Assembly: GCA_037367405.1 (NCBI GenBank)
Contig: JAZKJV010002317.1
Coordinates: forward strand, 1,116,001 to 1,180,000
Direction: 5' to 3'
Length of the DNA stretch: 64,000 nucleotides
Source: Ottelia alismoides
Taxonomy: Eukaryota; Streptophyta; Magnoliopsida; Alismatales; Hydrocharitaceae
Part shown: piece by piece, positions 24,619 to 36,107 of the stretch
How positions within the stretch are numbered: the first letter of the stretch is position 1
Layout: each line of letters begins with the position of its first letter
Program-made: the position numbers and the translations under genes
The notes under the pieces: generated by a model
What the model was told of the DNA's origin: nothing
The model's input: the letters and a program-made list of their open reading frames with translations, nothing else
Databases searched by the model: none

Positions 24619-25215
24619 TCATCTGGTCTGCTTCATCTCTAATTCCTCATCTCCTCCTGGATTTTGGAACTGGATTTTCCCGATCTTATAATCAAACAAG
24701 GCCCCCGCTGTTCTGAGGAAGGGCTTGCCTAATATGATCTGGGAATCTCTCCAAATACGAGGAGTTTCCATATCTAGGACGGTAAAGTCCACCATGTATT
24801 CTTGACCCTCGAATTTGATGACAACAATCCTCAATTCTCCTTGGGACCTCTTGGTTGACTTATCAGCGAACTGAAGGAGGGCTCTAGATTTCCCAAGAGG
24901 TCCGAGATTAAGCCGCTCATAGAGGGTTGTGGACATTAAGTTGATTGAGGATCCGTTGTATAGGAGAGTGCATGCAAATGTAGTGTCATCATCATGACTC
25001 ACCACATAATGTGCACCCATGTCTCTTCGTTTCCTTGGAAACGAGTTCTTTATTGCGTATGTTGTGGTTACTGACAGGACGCGTTTCTCTACACGGCTTT
25101 TGGTCTTCCTGCTAACCCTAGTAGGTGTGCATCTCACCTTAAGGTATTTTTGGAATGCAGGTGTCATTTCCACATACTTGTCAAAGGGGATCTGACATTC
25201 ATATGTTTGTTGCAA
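24619..25215 (-). pseudogene. Retropepsin of element G, catalytic Asp lost
   Basis: This open frame of 198 codons holds a basic linker, then LLYNGSSINLM where B has LDNGSS and K has LLDSGAS. It continues to LQFADKSTKR, VDFTVLDMETP and IILGKPFLRTAGA. The fold is complete, but the catalytic Asp position reads Tyr, so the enzyme should be dead. The acidic segment leading into RT follows at 24042-24341 after a frame break. Confidence 0.88.
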
Positions 25216-26381
25216 AACTCTGCCATCTCAAGCTCATCTTTTTGGATTTTTTAGTTTTCTTCTTTCCACCCTTAAGAGCTTAGGGGAAAGGGATAATTGA
25301 CTCCAACTCAGATTCTGAAATATTTTCATTCAAAGTGGGAACTGAGTTCTATATAGGACTCGAACTCTGAAACTGACTCGGACTCTGACTATGACGAAAA
25401 GAAAAGTGCTGGTGCGAAACCGATGATGCATCCTTCGCGTCTGCTGCAACTTCCTCCTCAGATGGAGGTGCGGGCTCTTCATCTGTTTCAGTGGACTCCC
25501 TACGGGTGCGGTTCCCTTGCTTCTTTGAGGACTCAGAAGTCCTCTTCTTCTACCAGTGGTGGTGGTGGTGTTGTTGCTCATCTGCCTCCAAGTTCTCCTC
25601 AGGTAGAGACTTGGAGGCTTCTTCCTCCGGTGCCCGTGCCCGATCAGGTACGATCATGATCCTTCCGCTCCTGAGGGACATATGGTTTACATTATCGTAC
25701 GAAAGGATCTCATGTTCAGATAAAGAATTATCTGAATAGTATACCTGATCTCGTGGTTGGTTCTGGCCTTGATTCAAGCTATTCGGGTTGGCCTGAACCT
25801 GGGCGGGAATTGGGGTCTTTGGAGCCATTTGTTGGTCATGGGTACGAGAAATACGTTTCAGATCGGTTCTCATATCTAGATAGCCATTCTGGATCTATTG
25901 AACCCTATCAGTCAGGGTCTGTATTGCCAAGGTGAGGGACACCAATTCGGTGGGATGGGCTGGTTGATGCTGACTTGAGGATGAGGTCATGTATTGGCCT
26001 TGATGGCCATACCGGTATTGTTGCTGGTGGTGCTGTTGAGGCTGATACCCTCGTTCGGGCCTGGACTAAACAAAGCACGGTGCAGGGACGGAGCCGTTTT
26101 CCTGTTAAGCTAGGGAAGTTCGGTGAAGCTGACCGTTTCCTATCCCTGACTGTATGCTGACGGGGTCAAGGCTGTACCACAGCCCGTTGATCTCGAACAC
26201 CTGCGGAGGCTCCTTGTGTCCTGTCTCCACTTGTGGGGGGCGCATGCTGGTCCTGCTGAGTGTAAGTCTGTTCCTCGACCAAGTTACTCTGAGGCCCCAA
26301 TGCCCGTTCCTATACAAGATGAACTCGATGTACATGTACATGTGGTGTAGAAGGGGCGGGTAGCCTTATTTGGCTATCTTC
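25216..26381 (-). pseudogene. Gag-protease linker of element G
   Basis: This holds broken frames of Q-rich and acidic sequence between gag and protease. It includes a MSLRSGR motif near 25680, typical of Athila-type gag tails, and a His run near 25555. No frame is complete. Confidence 0.65.
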
Positions 26382-27559
26382 TCAGTAAGTTCCTCCACTT
26401 GCTTCGGCAAACGAGAGAGACTCAAGGTCAGTGACCCTCTTGTGAATCTGATTGACTATGGTTAACTTGTCGGCTATCATCCCCATGTTAGGAATGAGGT
26501 CCTCTGTTAGATCCGCTACAGTCCTCCTAGATGTCTCGTTGGATAGGATTGACGGAGACAACTGATAGGCCTTGGTGGCCCGTGACATGCATGTTTTGCC
26601 ATCTGCTCCAAGATTTTCCATACAACATTTTCATTCTTGTTCAGATAACTTCCTCCACAAGCGGCACTTACTAACCCCCGCATCCCTAGGTCATGCCACA
26701 GAACAAGGTCTGGACTAAGATCACCTTTGAAATGCCATGGCAAGGGCACTTCTGAATTAGGACATCAAACCTATCCCAGGCTTCATGGAATGGTTCAGTG
26801 GGTCCCTGGAAGAAACTAGCGATTTTTTCTCATTTGATTAGTCCTACTGAATGGGTAGAACTTCTTCAGAAAAAGGTCCTTGAACTGCATCCAAGTTGTG
26901 CATATCTCCCCTAGATTTTTCAACCAAAGAGCTGTCTTATCTCCTAAGGCAAACGGGGTAGCCTTCAACCTAATATAATCCTGCCCAACCCTAGGGTGAC
27001 TAAGGTTGTTGCAAACCAGCTCGAAGTCTCTGAGGAAGGCATATGGTTCTTCGTTTGCATTTCTATTAAACTTCGGAAGCAGGCTCAGAAAGTGGGGCTT
27101 AAGCTCGAACGCTTCGGGGGGAACTGTTGGTGCCAACCAATTGTGCATCTCATTTTATGCTGGGTTATACGCATCAACCATTGGTCGTTCAATTCCTCCT
27201 GCTGTAATAATCTGTCCCATCCTTACCGTAAGATCATCATCTTGTTGTTCGGTTGTGGCGAGGCGAGCAAGGATTTGCTGGAGTGGGTCATATCTGTGTT
27301 CTTCCTCATCCATGGGTCGCTTAGGTGGCATCTTGTCCTCTATCCCTGGGAATGGAAAATGGACTTGGTTAGAGGACAACCTAAGAAAGGGATTCTTACC
27401 GAGGCGATGGTCTTCCTCGGTAAGCTCAGAGGAAATGAAAGGGTTGGTTTGAGAGTAACCACCCTGGGTGTGAGGGATCCAGAATTCAAGATGGTCATGA
27501 GCTCTGGGTGGTCTAAGTTGCGCTTGGGCCAGTGAAGATGAGTTTTGTGGGGGGCTCAA
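26382..27559 (-). pseudogene. Athila-like gag with capsid domain, broken
   Basis: The first frame (27155-27559, 134 codons from MSPPQNSS) ends at a TAA. The same frame continues at 27148-26816 with the capsid part, FLRDFELVCNNL, LKATPFALGDKTALWLKNL and FKDLFLKKFYP, as in plant retrotransposon gag. A frameshift near 26820 is followed by VSAACGGSYLNKNENVVWKI (26516-26749). Gag would form the particle that packages RNA. One stop and at least two frameshifts disable it. This is the only recognisable capsid sequence in the window. Confidence 0.88.
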
Positions 27560-28957
27560 AGAAAGATTGGCGAATAAGGAGTCGATATCCCCCGGTCAGT
27601 CATCTTGGATTGGAGAGAAGAACCGGGAGTTCTAAGTGAAGATAGGATTTTACTCCTACCTGAAGCAAGCAATTCAATCCAAACCCTGTATTTTCACACT
27701 CAACACGGTGAAGGACCCGAAACCAAGTCCAATTAATCTGGTTAATTTTAATTGTGATTTTCAAGCAAATAGCAAAGGTTACATGGCCTAGAGGGAAGTC
27801 GGCTCAAAGCCGGATGCGTCTTCCCTATCTAACCTGTCACCTAATATACATGTGTCCTTCTGTTCTTCGCTCCTATCCCAAGTTGATGGACTCAGAGACC
27901 TGCCCCTATCTACATGCAAGCAGGCGGAGGCTGACAAGGCTGGAACTTCACCCCGAGGGGCTACTAGGAGCTTGTCATGAAGTACCGCTGGTTCACTCAT
28001 GACTACCTGTGAATAGGCGGAGGTTACTTGGTACTAGTCAGTGAACATAAAAATATTCAACTCGTGATATTTGCTAGGACCAGTTGGTACGTGGTATGGA
28101 AGGCGGGGATTTGGGATCTGCCTTAAGGTGTTCACAAACACTCAAGTACCCTCACTTAGCCAGAAAATAAGGTCGGGGTTAATCTCTCGCAAGCAGAATT
28201 TCCGATTTTATTGATTTTTTTGGTCAATGATCTTAGCAGCCCCGGTTTTAAGTTAAGTTATTATTGGTTAAGTCCAATCCACACAACACACCTATCGTCC
28301 AGTCCCGATTTCCTTTTTACTTAAGTTTTGAAAAACCAAGAGAGAGAAATCAATGATGTGTATGCTAAGTGTAGAATACTTACAGTGATCTTTATGCCGA
28401 ATGAAGAACAGAATTGAAATCTTTTTACACTATTTGCAAATGCAGATGACAAAAATCCGCTCCTAGACAGGCAGTTCTATTAGCAAAAGAAGCACAAGTT
28501 CAATTTGACTAGATCTGTGGTCTACGTGCATCTTTTAAGTGTAATGTGTGGTCCTAAAGAATTACGAGCACAAGCAAATCCTAGAGTGGCTCAAGGAGCC
28601 GCTAGTGCAAGCCAAGTCTAAAAATTCAATCCACACAGCATACGGGGACACGGTTCCACTATGTTTACACACGCGAGAACCCCAACGGGAACCATTGGAA
28701 AGAATGCAAAATGAAAGATAAAAGTACAAGTCCTCACAATCACTCAAAAAGTTTAAAAAATGCAAGCTCCTCGAAGCGCTTGGGACTCCTCGTGTTCCTC
28801 GCACAAAAACAAATTGAGGTCAGATAAAGGAAGACACAAAAATACTCAAAAATAAAAGACAAGAAAAATATTAACAAGAAAGTCGGGGGTCAGACTACCC
28901 GGGGATGGAAAATATCAGGCACTCAAAAATTAACTACAAATCAACCTAAGCCCTGCC
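27560..28957 (-). other. Leader of element G
   Basis: About 1.4 kb lies between the primer binding site and the gag start. Only short ORFs on either strand and no conserved protein motif are visible. It presumably carries the untranslated leader and packaging sequence. Confidence 0.6.
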
Positions 28958-28975
28958 TCCCCGGCAACGACACCA
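28958..28975 (-). promoter_or_regulatory. Primer binding site, tRNA-Asp type (degenerate)
   Basis: On the minus strand TGGTGTCGTTGCCGGGGA matches, with two changes, the complement of the plant tRNA-Asp 3' end. The intact form is in K at 46805-46822. It is three bases from the LTR edge at 28979. Confidence 0.85.
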
Positions 28976-31738
28976 TTTTGACATCGCTCTGGCTACCCTT
29001 GTTAATTCAATCAAATTAATGGTCAAATTAATTTGTAAGTTCATTGCCGGCGGATAATCTAAGCTATGTCAAAAATACCACTTTTAATTAATATTCAATT
29101 AATCACGAGCGGCAAATTTATTTTACTTGGGCAAGCCTAAGGTCGAACTCAAGGAGGCATCTGTCTCCTTAGGTAGATTTTAAGCAAATTTAAGAGGTCG
29201 GATTTTTAGAAGATTGATTTTGGTCTATTTAAACAATTTTTATGCACTTAATAAAAGACTCATGCAAAATCAAGCCAGTTTACAAGTTAATTCAGAAAAG
29301 TGGTCAAGCTGATTCCAAAAATTATGAAACTTGACCAGATGGTGAAATGCTATGAAATTAAGTTACCCTAATTTTGTTGGATTTTTTTGACATTATGAAT
29401 TTACTACGAATTAAAAAATGAATACAAGGTGACTTTGACCAAATTAATTTTAATAAATACCAAATCACAATATTTCAGATATAAAAATTATCCTAGATAG
29501 ATCTAAGAGTGAAGAATCCAGGAAAATTGATAAACCTAAATTTCTATGTGAAATGGACCTATTAAAAATCAATTAAGGAAATAAAAAATTGAATTATTCG
29601 GGCCTCGGTATGTGTGCAAATGAAATGAATTTTGGATACAATATGAGTTGCATTATCCTAAGCTTAATGCAAATTTTTGGTGATTTTTGGAGCAACAGAG
29701 AATTTACTACGAATTAAAAGGCATAAATGGGCAAAATATAACAAAATTTTACCAATTAATTAATCATAAATCCAAATGATATCACAAAAATCAGACACAT
29801 GTCACATATGAAAGAGGACAAGTTAAGCTACATAGTGCAATTTTCAAACTTAAGAAATGATGTCAGATGAATGGCTAAAGATGTGTGCAAAGATAGGGGC
29901 CTAACTGCAAATACAAAAAACAAAATTGCTAAAAATTAAACATGCTGACATGTACTAATATGCAATTACCTATAATGAGGGGGACATGAGTGCAAAATGC
30001 CCACAAAACACGTGTGCTTCATGTGGTGCTCCTAGCAGGGACTTGAATACAATTTGTGAAACCTTCAGGGGCCTCAGTGCAAATTCCCAGACTGCACGTG
30101 AGAACCACATGGGGTTCTAGGCTCGGGTGACTTCGGAGGCTCGGGCGGAGGCTCGGGACTATGTAGGCTCGGACCCGGTTCGGATGGAGGATCGACTAGC
30201 TTCGGGTCATCCAAGCCTGATGGTCGGGGAGAAGGCTCAGAGAAGGCGACGTGGCGTGTGGCGACCCGTTGGATCAAGATCGATATAACGGTCTCTGGAG
30301 CTCGATGAAGATGGATACGTGGACGATCAGCCGCCGATGGATCAAGATGAATCCAACGACATCTGTAGCGCGGGCGAATGGTGACATGGTGTACTCTGGT
30401 GCGTAAGATCCCCCTGATCCAACGGATGCCCGTTGATGGAGTCGTGGCATGTCCAGATCCGTCCGATCAAGGGGATTGGATGGCAACTTCTCTTCGTTCT
30501 CAACCGGTCCGCCGCCTCCTGCGACGGAGGTGGCTGCTCTTCGGTGAAGGAGCTCTAGCTCTGCCTTCTTCGTCTGAGGTCGGTGAAGTTCGCCGAAGGC
30601 TCCCAAGTATCTGGGAGGAATCGTGGAGGCTTCAGGCAGCCGTCGGAGAGCTCAAGAGCGGCCAATGTGGTCTGGAGAGCGACGGCGACAAAGCTCGAAC
30701 TGAGCTCCGATGATGTTCCGGCCAATCAAAGATAGAGTACTCGCAGGGGGTTAGTTGAATAGCTGAAGCGTGCACAGTGATCGTGAGGTGAATGTGAGTG
30801 GGGAGGGAGGCCTGAGGTGCAATGAAGGTGGTCTGGTGATGGTGCTCCGCCAAGGTGGCGAAGCTCTCGTCGGCGTGGGGTGCAGTGCATTGTTGGAGCA
30901 AACAGAATTGAACATGAGGATGCCAGCTCCGAGGCAAAGCTCGGAGGATGGTCAGGAGGGGGTGAAGTCGGTCAAGGAAGGCGAATATTATACGAGAAGA
31001 TGGATCTCGGATTAAGAAGCAGAGGATTGGAGAGGAGATGGAGGCGTCTACCAGGGGAATGGAGCTCGGATTCGTGCTCCTGGTCATCGCTCAAAGGCAG
31101 GTAGAAGATACTGAGCTCGTGCAACTCACGGGGGAGGTTGCGGCATGACGGGAATGGTCGTCGATCTCGTCGAAGATGAAACTCGGTCGTCGCTCAACGG
31201 CACTCTGTATTGCTGTCACCAAGATGAAGGTCGGAGCTAGGGGTTTCTGCCTGGAGTGGCAGATGGGGTCGAAGGTTAAAGGTAATGGAGTATTTAAAGG
31301 TGGAAGGCGACGACTTAGGTGACAAAGTGGTGGAGTTGGTGGAGGTCGTGGGGCGACATGGGTGGAGGTCATGGCGTTCGAGGGGGTCGACGAGGATGAG
31401 GGACGAGTGGGGTACACAATGGTTGTGACAGGAGGCGGATAGGGTGGCCGGAGTGGCTCCCAAAATAGGAAGGGGGTGGCTCGTGCACAAGGTGGGCGAC
31501 GTGGGGTGCGGGCCTTGCGGGAGGTAGGAGACTATGTCTTAACCGTTCGATCGGGCGATCCAACGGTCCGGAGAAGGGTGGAAGAGGAGGGTTAGGATTA
31601 GATCGGCGGGGTGAGATCAAGGGTCATGATGGAGCGAGCTGCGTGGCGCAATCAGAGTGCGCCACGTGGCCTTCTCTGAATGGCTGAGAAAGAACCTGAA
31701 TTTAGAGAGAGAAGGAGGCCGAATTTGGAAAAACTCAA

Positions 31739-31783
31739 AACATGAAAGTTGTAGATCTTGATGAGATCTACAAGTTTCATGTT
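31739..31783. other. 45-bp LTR palindrome, 5' LTR copy
   Basis: This is the partner of 19742-19786. Outer arms AACATGAAA and TTTCATGTT are kept. Inner arms have changed from GTAGATCTC/GAGATCTAT to GTAGATCTT/GAGATCTAC. Confidence 0.7.
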
Positions 31784-32325
31784 GATTGAAAATGGAGATG
31801 ATGTCAAATAAGATACAAAACTACAAGGGTATAAATGTACATACATATATTACACAAAGGGGCCCAAAAACCCAACTGTTGCATACGAGCTCCGATTTGA
31901 ATGAAATTGGTCTCATTTTAAAGGTCTTTGAATGTGTATTCATCTGAAAGTGAGTAGATCTAATTCAGAGGTTGTATGAGGTAGATATTGGCATTCTAAG
32001 ATCTGGGTCTTCAACTGTGTTTGGAATTTTTATTGGGTAATTTACAAGCTAGGATTTTTTGGCCTTATTTTTTATATTATTAACTAGTACTCTGTACAGT
32101 ACAAGGAAGGTTTTATTGACTTTTGAGGGGGTGTAAAATATATACAGATAATTAGGTGAATAATTTACAAGTGAATTTTACAGATGAATTGGCTTCTTAT
32201 TTAATGCAATTATGAATGCTAAAATGCGTAAATTGTGGATGCATGTATGAATGCTATTTATGGAAGATAAAGGAAAATATACTACTAAATACTCGGGAAC
32301 AAGGCTCTATTTTCAACTTTAGAAG

Positions 32326-32346
32326 TGATGAATCACAGATTCATCA
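32326..32346 (-). other. LTR-terminal inverted repeat (element G)
   Basis: A perfect 9-bp stem, TGATGAATC with GATTCATCA, encloses a 3-base centre at the first bases of the LTR. The 3' LTR copy (20327-20347) has one mismatch. Confidence 0.8.
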
Positions 32347-32650
32347 AGGTGATTGATGAGCACCTCCATGATCTCAAATCCCTCGAAGCAACCCCTGACA
32401 ATCTTCATCTTCCTTATATGATCCCTCACCTCCACCTTCGACTTCATCGCCCTCATGATCCCTGCCATCTCATCATCCCCATCCCCCTCATCCCTATCCT
32501 ACTCTTTGTACATCCCCATCTCAAGCACCTCCTTATGGCACGACGTGGAGGCAATATCTCCCACTTTTCGATCAAACTCCATGTTGATCCTCATCTTGTT
32601 GAGTGCCATGAGACCCTCGATGAGGTCGACGTTGAGGAAGATCAGTAGAA
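32347..32650 (-). pseudogene. Possible DEP-domain gene fragment
   Basis: On the minus strand the frame ending at the LTR of G reads EMAGIMRAMKSKVEVRDHI, then RKMKIVRGCFEGFEIMEVL. The spacing of VxVRDH, a basic stretch, xCFxGFE and a hydrophobic tail resembles the start of a DEP domain (a signalling and membrane-targeting module). A stop at 32499-32501 precedes it, and the same frame then stays open back to about 32650 with sequence I do not recognise. If real, element G inserted into this exon, since the similarity stops exactly at the LTR edge. It could also be chance similarity in an unknown repeat. Confidence 0.35.
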
Positions 32651-32756
32651 CATGGGAGGATGTCCAATGATTGAGGTCGGGCTCACGTGAGTGGAAGATG
32701 TCGAGGAAGATCTGCGGAACAGGGGAGGATCTCCAACGACAGAGGTCAAGCTCGCG
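32631..32756. repeat. Imperfect tandem duplication, 69-bp period
   Basis: Positions 32631-32687 and 32700-32756 share GAGGAAGATC, GAACA(T/G)GGGAGGAT and GAGGTC(G/A)(G/A)GCTC with about ten differences. Confidence 0.75.
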
Positions 32757-33488
32757 ACCTAAATGTAATATCTGGAAATCTTGGAGAGGATTTGAATTTC
32801 TGGAATTCTTTTGGGCTCATGTCGTAAATTTTCAATCGGTTCGCAATCTACGGTCAAGATTAGAAGCGGTCGCTGGATCTGGGTCATCTGATGTGGACAA
32901 GTGTAGCAAGCCTGTGCTTCCTGGAGCTCTTGAATGTTCTTCTTCGTTCTTGTGCAGATGGCGAGCCTTGCTCCTTCGAATTCTTCTCGATGATCGGTGA
33001 CGATCTTTGGCCTCTTGTAGGGCCAGGAGGGAGACTCCTTCTCCCTCCGAGCTTGCCTGCAGGTGAACTATCCTCGAGGTGGAGAGCTGTGGCAGTTGGA
33101 TGTTGAATAAAATGGTGATGCAGTGTGGTCAGCCGACAAGAAGATGTTCCACCTATCTTGTGATTATTGTTGATGATGAAGTTCCATTGGCTTGATTGTC
33201 GCTCCAATGGATGTTAAGGACCTGTAGATGAATTGTATCTACTCGATTCACGATTGAATCGGCCAAAGGAATGAAGTTTTTACAGATCTAAAAGTCATTT
33301 TAGAAAATGTATAACAACGGAAATATACGAAGTGGAAGGTGATTTGGGATGAAATGAATCGAATTCGCAGAGAGGTTAATCTATGGCATCTAACAAGGAT
33401 TACTAAGGTAACTAATGACGCTCTTAGGATGACTAATCAAGTCATGCAACTCGAGAAATTAAAATTTTAAGGATGGAGGAGTACCTGG
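32651..33488. other. Unassigned sequence between elements G and I
   Basis: No transposon or gene match is recognised. ORFs of 71-109 codons exist on both strands but show no domain. A 57-bp segment is duplicated in tandem at its left edge. The last 250 bases are AT-rich. Copia I interrupts it at 33489, so the right-hand continuation lies outside the window. Confidence 0.5.
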
Positions 33489-36093
33489 TGTTGGACATGA
33501 GAGCCTACGGCGAGCCATTATGCAATAAATGTTATTGCGAGTATCATTCCCTGATCTGAAATGAAGAATAAATAATTTTCATAATAGGTTCCTTAGTACG
33601 ATGAGGGTTATGTACCATGGCCATCTTAATAATCATACAACTGTTGATTCAACTATTAAATCATAAAGGCTGGTGCTTGGATGAATATGTAACGGGTTAG
33701 ATTGAGGACCCATCAAACAACGTCAAATGATTGTTAAGAGATGATCTCCAGCCTGAGTAGGAGATGGCCATCCTTTATCATTTTTGTTGATATCTAACCG
33801 ACCTCTTGATGCAGCTCCTCTGCATAGCAATAGAGATTCAGAGGTGTTAGATAAGTTAGGTCAAAGATTTGACTTAACGTGATCGAGATAACCAAAGTCC
33901 TATATCGTATGCTGTCACGATACAAGCACACGTCCTTTGACCGGAGACAGATGTGTTACTATATGTCTAAGTATGTACATTTGGCAGACCAATAGGTTGA
34001 TGACCTAATAAAGGTCTATACACCAGCGTGCTGGTGTGCATACAAGGTCATATGAGTAATACGATCTCTCAAAGGGATCATATGGGTTCAGTTACTGAAC
34101 CAAAAGACATGAGCTCACTCATGAGATATTGAGAAGAATCAAATTCCGTGCACGGTTGTCTCGCTTTGGAAGCTTGACGGAATTTGTACGTTTGATATAT
34201 ACTTTTGGAAAGTATATGATCAAGACCTACGTATGATATATGCTCTTGGAAAGTACATGATCGATACCGACTCCCAATAATCGAATGAGAAACTTACGGA
34301 TAAAACCCTGAAGTAGACAGTGTAAAGTTGATCTAATACTTCGGGTTTATTCTGGGTCTTCCAGTATGCAGTATGTATAGGTATTGGGAATACCTGAGGT
34401 AATGTGATCATAAACGATTGTACAACCATGACTCTTCCATTCCTAGGGAGTGATGAAACGGTTCTGGATTTTAGTGACTGCTCTTAGTAGAGGAGTAATC
34501 TGATCTTGGTCCAAATGTTGGATATTGATCTGAATGTGATTCAGATGCAATGAGAAGATTAGATTTGCGATATTGATTTAATCAAGCATCTATGGGAGGC
34601 CCGCGATCTGGATTTGAGATATGATCTCAATATCCAAGTCACGATACGTGGAACAATACAATCACCCTGTCCTTTTCTCCAAGTATCCGCAGAGAAAGCG
34701 CATTGTCCTTGAAAGGGTTCAGGATAATTTCATTGTTGATATTATATATCCAAGCATTGAGAAAAATTAATAATTAAATGTGATTTAATTATCATGAATA
34801 ATATGAATTTGATTCATATTATAAAGAGACTTATCTTGGATAATTAAATGTGATTTAATTATCAAATAATGTGAATGTGATTCATATTATTTGGGTACAT
34901 GAGAATAGAGATCCAAGATGATTAAATGTGCTTTGATTATCATGGATATGAATAATATGGATATCACTATCCATATTAATCATATATATTGTAAATGCGA
35001 TTATAATATATAAGAGAGAGCTATTTGTGATTTACATTTGTTAATTAAATGTTGATGTGAATTGGATTCACATTGGACATTTAATTGAAAATGTAATTCA
35101 CATTTTATTTTGGGTTCTGAATGTGATTCACAATTTTCCAATGGCAAGATTGCAATATTCACAAAATAATTATGAATTATTTTTGTAGAATAATTTACAA
35201 CAAGTGTTGTTGAAAATCTTGGAGATTTCCATGGAATAATGCAATCTCATGAGATCTCATGAGATTACATGAGATTGCCACCAAATCTCATATTATGGAA
35301 GGAGGCAATCTTCTTTCCAAAATCCCCATGCTTGATTGACTTAATTTGGGATTAAATCATATTGACTTATCAATATATATTTAATCTAAATTAAATTAAT
35401 TATTGTTGATTTTTTACCAACAAAATTTTAGCCATTAAAAGAAAAACAAATCAATGAGAGCCATTGGATTTGTGTTGTCCCATGGATTGAGATCCATGGA
35501 TCCCAAAATATTATAAAAGGAGAGGCATCCCTTGATCTTCTAGGTTACAACAAGTGAGAAAACAACTCTCTGTCTCTCTCTCTCTACACGCCTACTCCCT
35601 CGATCTCTCTCATGTGATCGTCTACCATGGATTCCCTAGAGAGATTCTACATCGCTACAACGTTGTCGTTAGGACGCCCGATGATTTCTTCGTGGATCTC
35701 CGTCTACTTCGGCGTGCCTTGCTCATGAAGAAGACATTATATCTCGTTTGTCGAGATCAGGAGATCCGAGGCTTGGATCATCAACATGGATTGCAAGGAG
35801 CAAGTGTTTCATCAACATACTCGCAAGCATCTCCTCCATCGGATCGGACTTGAGACAGGAGGTCTCTTCGTTTAGAGACTCGATCACAACCACGCTTCAA
35901 GAGGTAATCCTATTACCTGTTTGTGGTTTAGACGAAATGATCCGAGAAGTGTTCTTGGATCATGTGGTTTCGTCACATGAAAATTTTTAATTTCCGCTGC
36001 ATCGAGCAACTAGTGCGTCAAGTTGCTCCCAATCGCGTACGATGCGATCCTCACGCTTCCGTGATGCGCTTAAGGATCTAACCATATCCTTCA
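33489..36093 (+). repeat. 5' LTR of copia element I
   Basis: The 2605-bp LTR runs from TGTTGGACATGAGAG to ATATCCTTCA. It is homologous to 41391-41877 (its own 3' LTR start) and, reversed, to the LTRs of L. An AATAAA motif lies at about 33524. Confidence 0.92.
35512..35518 (+). promoter_or_regulatory. LTR TATA box (element I)
   Basis: TATAAAAGGAGAGGC occurs at the LTR position shared by all copia copies here. Confidence 0.6.
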
Positions 36094-36095
36094 AG

Positions 36096-36107
36096 TGGTA
36101 TCAGAGC
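36096..36107 (+). promoter_or_regulatory. Primer binding site, initiator tRNA-Met type
   Basis: An exact TGGTATCAGAGC lies two bases after the LTR end. Confidence 0.93.

Larger units (their letters stand above)
18962..32346 (-). mobile_element. Athila-like Ty3/gypsy element, defective (element G)
   Basis: Reading on the minus strand, the order is 5' LTR (28979-32346), tRNA-Asp-type primer site, leader, gag, protease, a short RT start, the RNase H tail, integrase, hairpin array, 3' noncoding region, polypurine tract and the U3 part of the 3' LTR. Copia F interrupts the 3' LTR, and the far side is lost. The RT core with its catalytic YxDD region is deleted, and protease and integrase each lack a catalytic Asp, so the element cannot move on its own. 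LTR copies differ by roughly 5% where I compared them, so it is older than K and L. There is no env-like ORF between integrase and the hairpin array. Confidence 0.88.
28979..32346 (-). repeat. 5' LTR of element G
   Basis: The LTR is 3368 bp, with plus-strand edges TGACATCGCTCTGG and ATTCATCA. In minus sense it starts with a perfect 9-bp stem inverted repeat (32326-32346). A GC-rich segment lies at about 30100-31650 and AT-rich U5 sequence at 28979-29990. The box with GAACTCAAGGAGGC near 29136-29158 is shared with E and J. The several ORFs of 60-150 codons in the GC-rich part are not conserved with anything I recognise and are left out. Confidence 0.87.

Noticed and set aside
26996..27535. 179- and 148-codon plus-strand ORFs
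   Set aside because: They are antisense to the gag of G, whose capsid motifs are clear on the minus strand.
30274..31490. Several 80-150-codon ORFs on both strands
   Set aside because: All are within the GC-rich part of the LTR of G, overlapping in several frames, and not conserved as frames in the other LTR copy.
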